Positions 6,497 to 8,144 of a DNA stretch of 8,144 bases are shown piece by piece. Source of the stretch: Streptococcaceae bacterium (GTDB lineage: Bacteria > Bacillota > Bacilli > Lactobacillales > Streptococcaceae); the NCBI GenBank assembly GCA_031270215.1, contig JAISYB010000148.1, positions 1 through 8,144 on the forward strand. The letters run 5' to 3'. Positions within the stretch are counted from its first letter, which is position 1; each line of letters opens with the position of its first letter. Both the position numbers and the translations under genes were made by a program. Under the pieces are notes generated by a model. The model was not told where the DNA came from. It searched no databases and saw only the letters and a list, made by a program, of their open reading frames with translations.

Positions 6497-6590
6497 AAAA
6501 AGACTCTGCGACGTTGGTATGCTCCAGCTAAGACACTTAATGATTAAGTGTTCTAGCTGGAGCGTATCATTTATCTATCCGAGCCTTTTT
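6497..6590. terminator. Bidirectional terminator between convergent thiI and the RNase H-like gene
   Basis: The outer arms AAAAAGACTC (6497-6506) and GAGCCTTTTT (6581-6590) pair over 10 bases with one A-C mismatch, placing a T-run on the 3' side for either direction. They lie 18 bases after the thiI stop and 69 bases past the minus-strand gene end. A long inner hairpin (listed separately) occupies the space between the arms. Both convergent transcripts probably end here. The efficiency is not predictable by eye. Confidence 0.7.
6515..6569. repeat. Long inverted repeat: 26-bp stem, 3-base loop
   Basis: The left arm 6515-6540 (core GCTCCAGCTA..ACACTTAA) and right arm 6544-6569 (core TTAAGTGT..TAGCTGGAGC) pair over 26 positions around a TGA loop. 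There is one A-C mismatch and a few G-U wobbles in the RNA. This is far longer than a normal terminator stem and nests inside the terminator arms at 6497-6506 and 6581-6590. It could be a small dispersed palindromic repeat, an unusually strong terminator stem, or an RNase III-processable duplex. Confidence 0.85.
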
Positions 6591-6658
6591 GTCTGAAAAC
6601 TAGCATGAATCATAAAATTTACACCGCAGATGTGCTGCTTGACATTGCTCTTGGAATG

Positions 6659-7045
6659 TCAGTAGCGTCTTAGCTTTTTCTTAGCAAGTGTGTCAGCGCC
6701 TTTGTTTTTAGCCTCGGGAATCCATTCAATCAATAATAAGTGAAATTGAGTGGTAAGCTGATTGAATTGGTCAAGATATGGCAAAAGTCTTGGATTTTTG
6801 CTGTAATTTTTATCAATTGCAAGAACGACTGCCTTGGAATCAGTATAGATAAAAATATTTTCGGTCTGTTTTTGCTCAGCGAGCAGCCATTTAAGCGCAT
6901 AGATGAGCATTTCAAATTCAGCTTCATGGTTATCAAGTGATTGTAATTCAAGCTGTTTTTGTACTTGCTTGCCTGCTTCGACAACTAAAAGACCACCGGC
7001 AGAGCGTACTTCATTGACTGCGGCATCAATATAGACCTTTAGCAT
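6659..7045 (-). CDS. Small RNase HI-fold protein (reverse-transcriptase-like RNase H family, YpdQ/YpeP type)
   Basis: This 128-residue protein has the RNase H fold, which cleaves RNA in RNA-DNA hybrids with two metal ions. The four acidic positions are visible: Asp7 in VYIDAA, Glu43 in NHEAEFEML, Asp69 in YTDSKAVV, and Asp118 in NKGADTLAKK. It is shorter than E. coli RNase HI (155) and lacks the basic handle segment, like the Bacillus YpdQ/YpeP group. The biochemical role of that group is not well settled, so true RNase H activity is an inference. The C-terminus is basic (KKKLRRY). It is the second gene of a minus-strand pair: its ATG (7043-7045) overlaps the end of brnQ by 7 bases and its AAAAGGAGG ribosome site lies within the brnQ coding sequence, so the two are co-transcribed and probably translationally coupled. 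Confidence 0.85.
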   Translation of the reverse strand: MLKVYIDAAVNEVRSAGGLLVVEAGKQVQKQLELQSLDNHEAEFEMLIYALKWLLAEQKQTENIFIYTDSKAVVLAIDKNYSKNPRLLPYLDQFNQLTTQFHLLLIEWIPEAKNKGADTLAKKKLRRY

Positions 7046-8144
7046 TGCGACCTCCTTTTACTCAACTGCCACCAGAGGATACCCATAATAAAGCCGCAAG
7101 CCGCTGGAGTAAGCCAACCCATACCGATTGAAAAAAATGGTAAATATTGGTTTGCAAAATTAAGTAAAGATTTAATCCCACTGCTATTTTTGAGTGATTC
7201 AGGCAAGGCATTTACTCCGTCAAGGACAGCAGCAATTAGCGTGAAGTAGGTAGTCATCTGATAAACCTTTGCTTGCTGCTTAAATAGCGGGCTAATCAAT
7301 GCCAGCAAAATCAGCGTGATGGCTAAGGGATAGATGAACATCAAGACAGGTGTTGAGATACTGATAATTTTCGTTAGCCCAACATTAGCAAAAATACAAG
7401 GTAAGAAGCTTATGACAGCAATAAACTGGGCATAATTTTGTTTTGGAAATAGCTCAGCAAAGGTTTCTGAGCAAGCAGTTACTAATCCGATAGCTGTCTT
7501 TAAACAAGCAATGATGACAATTAAAGAGAGAAAGAAACTGCCAAAAGTCCCTAAATAATGTTTGGCAATCTGGGCGAGGGCAATGCCGCCATTATCAGTC
7601 ATGGCAAAGTGTCCCAAGCTCATTGCTCCAATTAATCCAAGTAAAGTATAGATTATCCCCATTAGGAGAATACTAATAAAGCCAGATTTAACTGTAGCTA
7701 AAGCGATAGTGCTAGGCTTTTTGACCCCCATGCTTTTGATAGTTGTAATGATGATGATGCCAAAGGCGAGCGAGGCGAGGGCATCTAAGGTATTGTAACC
7801 CTCGGTAAAGCCGGTGATAAAGGGTTGTCTGAGATAATTTCCTTGAGCTGCTGCGTTTGAGATACTTCCTAGCGGATTAATAAATGCCATAATTAAGAGA
7901 ATACCCAAAAGTAATAAGAACAATGGATTTAAGAACTTGCCGACATAGCTTAACAGCTGCGTTGGTTTTCTGGAAAACCACCAAGCACTTGCAAAAAAGA
8001 GAATACTAAACATTACTAAGGCTAAAGGCTTGCTTTCAGTGCTAAGAAATGGCGCAATGCCAATCTCAAAGGAAGTCGTTGCCAAGCGTGGCAATGCAAA
8101 AAACGGTCCAATTACAAGATATAATGTCATCGTAAAAATCATGC
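7039..8144 (-). CDS. brnQ: Branched-chain amino acid transporter, LIVCS family (BrnQ), 5'-truncated by window edge
   Basis: BrnQ proteins import leucine, isoleucine and valine through the cytoplasmic membrane, driven by Na+ or H+. About 367 C-terminal residues are visible. The family has about 430-450, so the missing N-terminus is roughly 70 residues. The first visible methionine (8142-8140) is internal, since the preceding family-conserved helices would lie beyond the window edge. The signature IGPFFALPRLATTSFEIG is present at visible residues 11-28, followed by repeated hydrophobic segments consistent with ten or so transmembrane helices (for example FLNPLFLLLLGILLIMAFI, SGFISILLMGIIYTLLGLIGA and FFLSLIVIIACLKTAIGL). 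The C-terminus is short and basic (WQLSKRRSQC). It is the upstream gene of a two-gene leftward unit with the RNase H-like gene. Its promoter lies outside the window, so regulation such as CodY control cannot be judged. Confidence 0.93.
   Translation of the reverse strand, partial: MIFTMTLYLVIGPFFALPRLATTSFEIGIAPFLSTESKPLALVMFSILFFASAWWFSRKPTQLLSYVGKFLNPLFLLLLGILLIMAFINPLGSISNAAAQGNYLRQPFITGFTEGYNTLDALASLAFGIIIITTIKSMGVKKPSTIALATVKSGFISILLMGIIYTLLGLIGAMSLGHFAMTDNGGIALAQIAKHYLGTFGSFFLSLIVIIACLKTAIGLVTACSETFAELFPKQNYAQFIAVISFLPCIFANVGLTKIISISTPVLMFIYPLAITLILLALISPLFKQQAKVYQMTTYFTLIAAVLDGVNALPESLKNSSGIKSLLNFANQYLPFFSIGMGWLTPAACGFIMGILWWQLSKRRSQC
7051..7059 (-). promoter_or_regulatory. Ribosome binding site of the RNase H-like gene, inside brnQ
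   Basis: On the minus strand AAAAGGAGG ends five bases before the ATG at 7045. It encodes the SKRRS-region codons at the BrnQ C-terminus. It is a near-perfect site, so this downstream gene can be translated well even though it overlaps its neighbour. Confidence 0.85.

Noticed and set aside
6740..6940. Plus-strand reading frame opposite the RNase H-like gene
   Set aside because: It is antisense to a well-supported conserved gene, has no ribosome site and shows no recognisable domain.

Overview
The window is a stretch of low-G+C Firmicute chromosome, most likely Lactobacillales and probably close to the Streptococcaceae. Three things point there. It carries a RecD2-type helicase rather than a RecBCD RecD, and a separate dnaD primosome gene. 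It has a short secreted LysM protein whose C-terminal domain ends in the GWY signature known from streptococcal, lactococcal and lactobacillar muralytic/Apf-type proteins. It also uses strong AGGAGG ribosome sites and A/T-rich sigma-A promoters. I cannot fix the genus from the sequence alone. Nothing looks like phage, plasmid, insertion sequence or CRISPR; it reads as ordinary core genome.

Layout, left to right. Positions 1-1812 (+) hold the C-terminal three quarters of recD2, open at the left edge. Positions 1813-2107 are an A/T-rich intergenic region with a good sigma-A promoter and a second candidate -10, leading to a LysM/lysozyme-like secreted protein gene (2108-2614, +) that is closed by a strong terminator (2654-2690). 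A second hairpin followed by a T-run and a -10-like TATAAT lie just before a four-gene + strand cluster: dnaD (2805-3437), nth (3464-4126), a NifS/IscS-family cysteine desulfurase (4130-5272) and thiI (5274-6479). Spacing is 26, 3 and 1 bases between the chosen starts and preceding stops, so it is very probably one operon. Positions 6480-6658 separate convergent genes and contain an A-tract/T-tract bidirectional terminator whose interior is occupied by an unusually long hairpin (26-bp stem, 3-base loop). On the minus strand, brnQ (7039-8144, open at the right edge) is followed by a small RNase HI-fold gene (6659-7045) that overlaps it by 7 bases.

How the genes fit together: DnaD (replication restart and initiation), Nth (base excision repair) and RecD2 (helicase for repair) are genome-maintenance functions. 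The desulfurase and the rhodanese-less ThiI form the known Gram-positive pair that makes 4-thiouridine in tRNA. Nth carries a complete 4Fe-4S cysteine set, so an Fe-S enzyme sits directly upstream of a sulfur-mobilising enzyme, though the desulfurase more likely serves ThiI. The LysM protein is a stand-alone cell-wall gene, and brnQ-RNase H is a separate leftward transcription unit. I saw no evidence for an undescribed system. The items most worth a second look are the long palindrome inside the 6497-6590 terminator and the regulatory region of the LysM gene.
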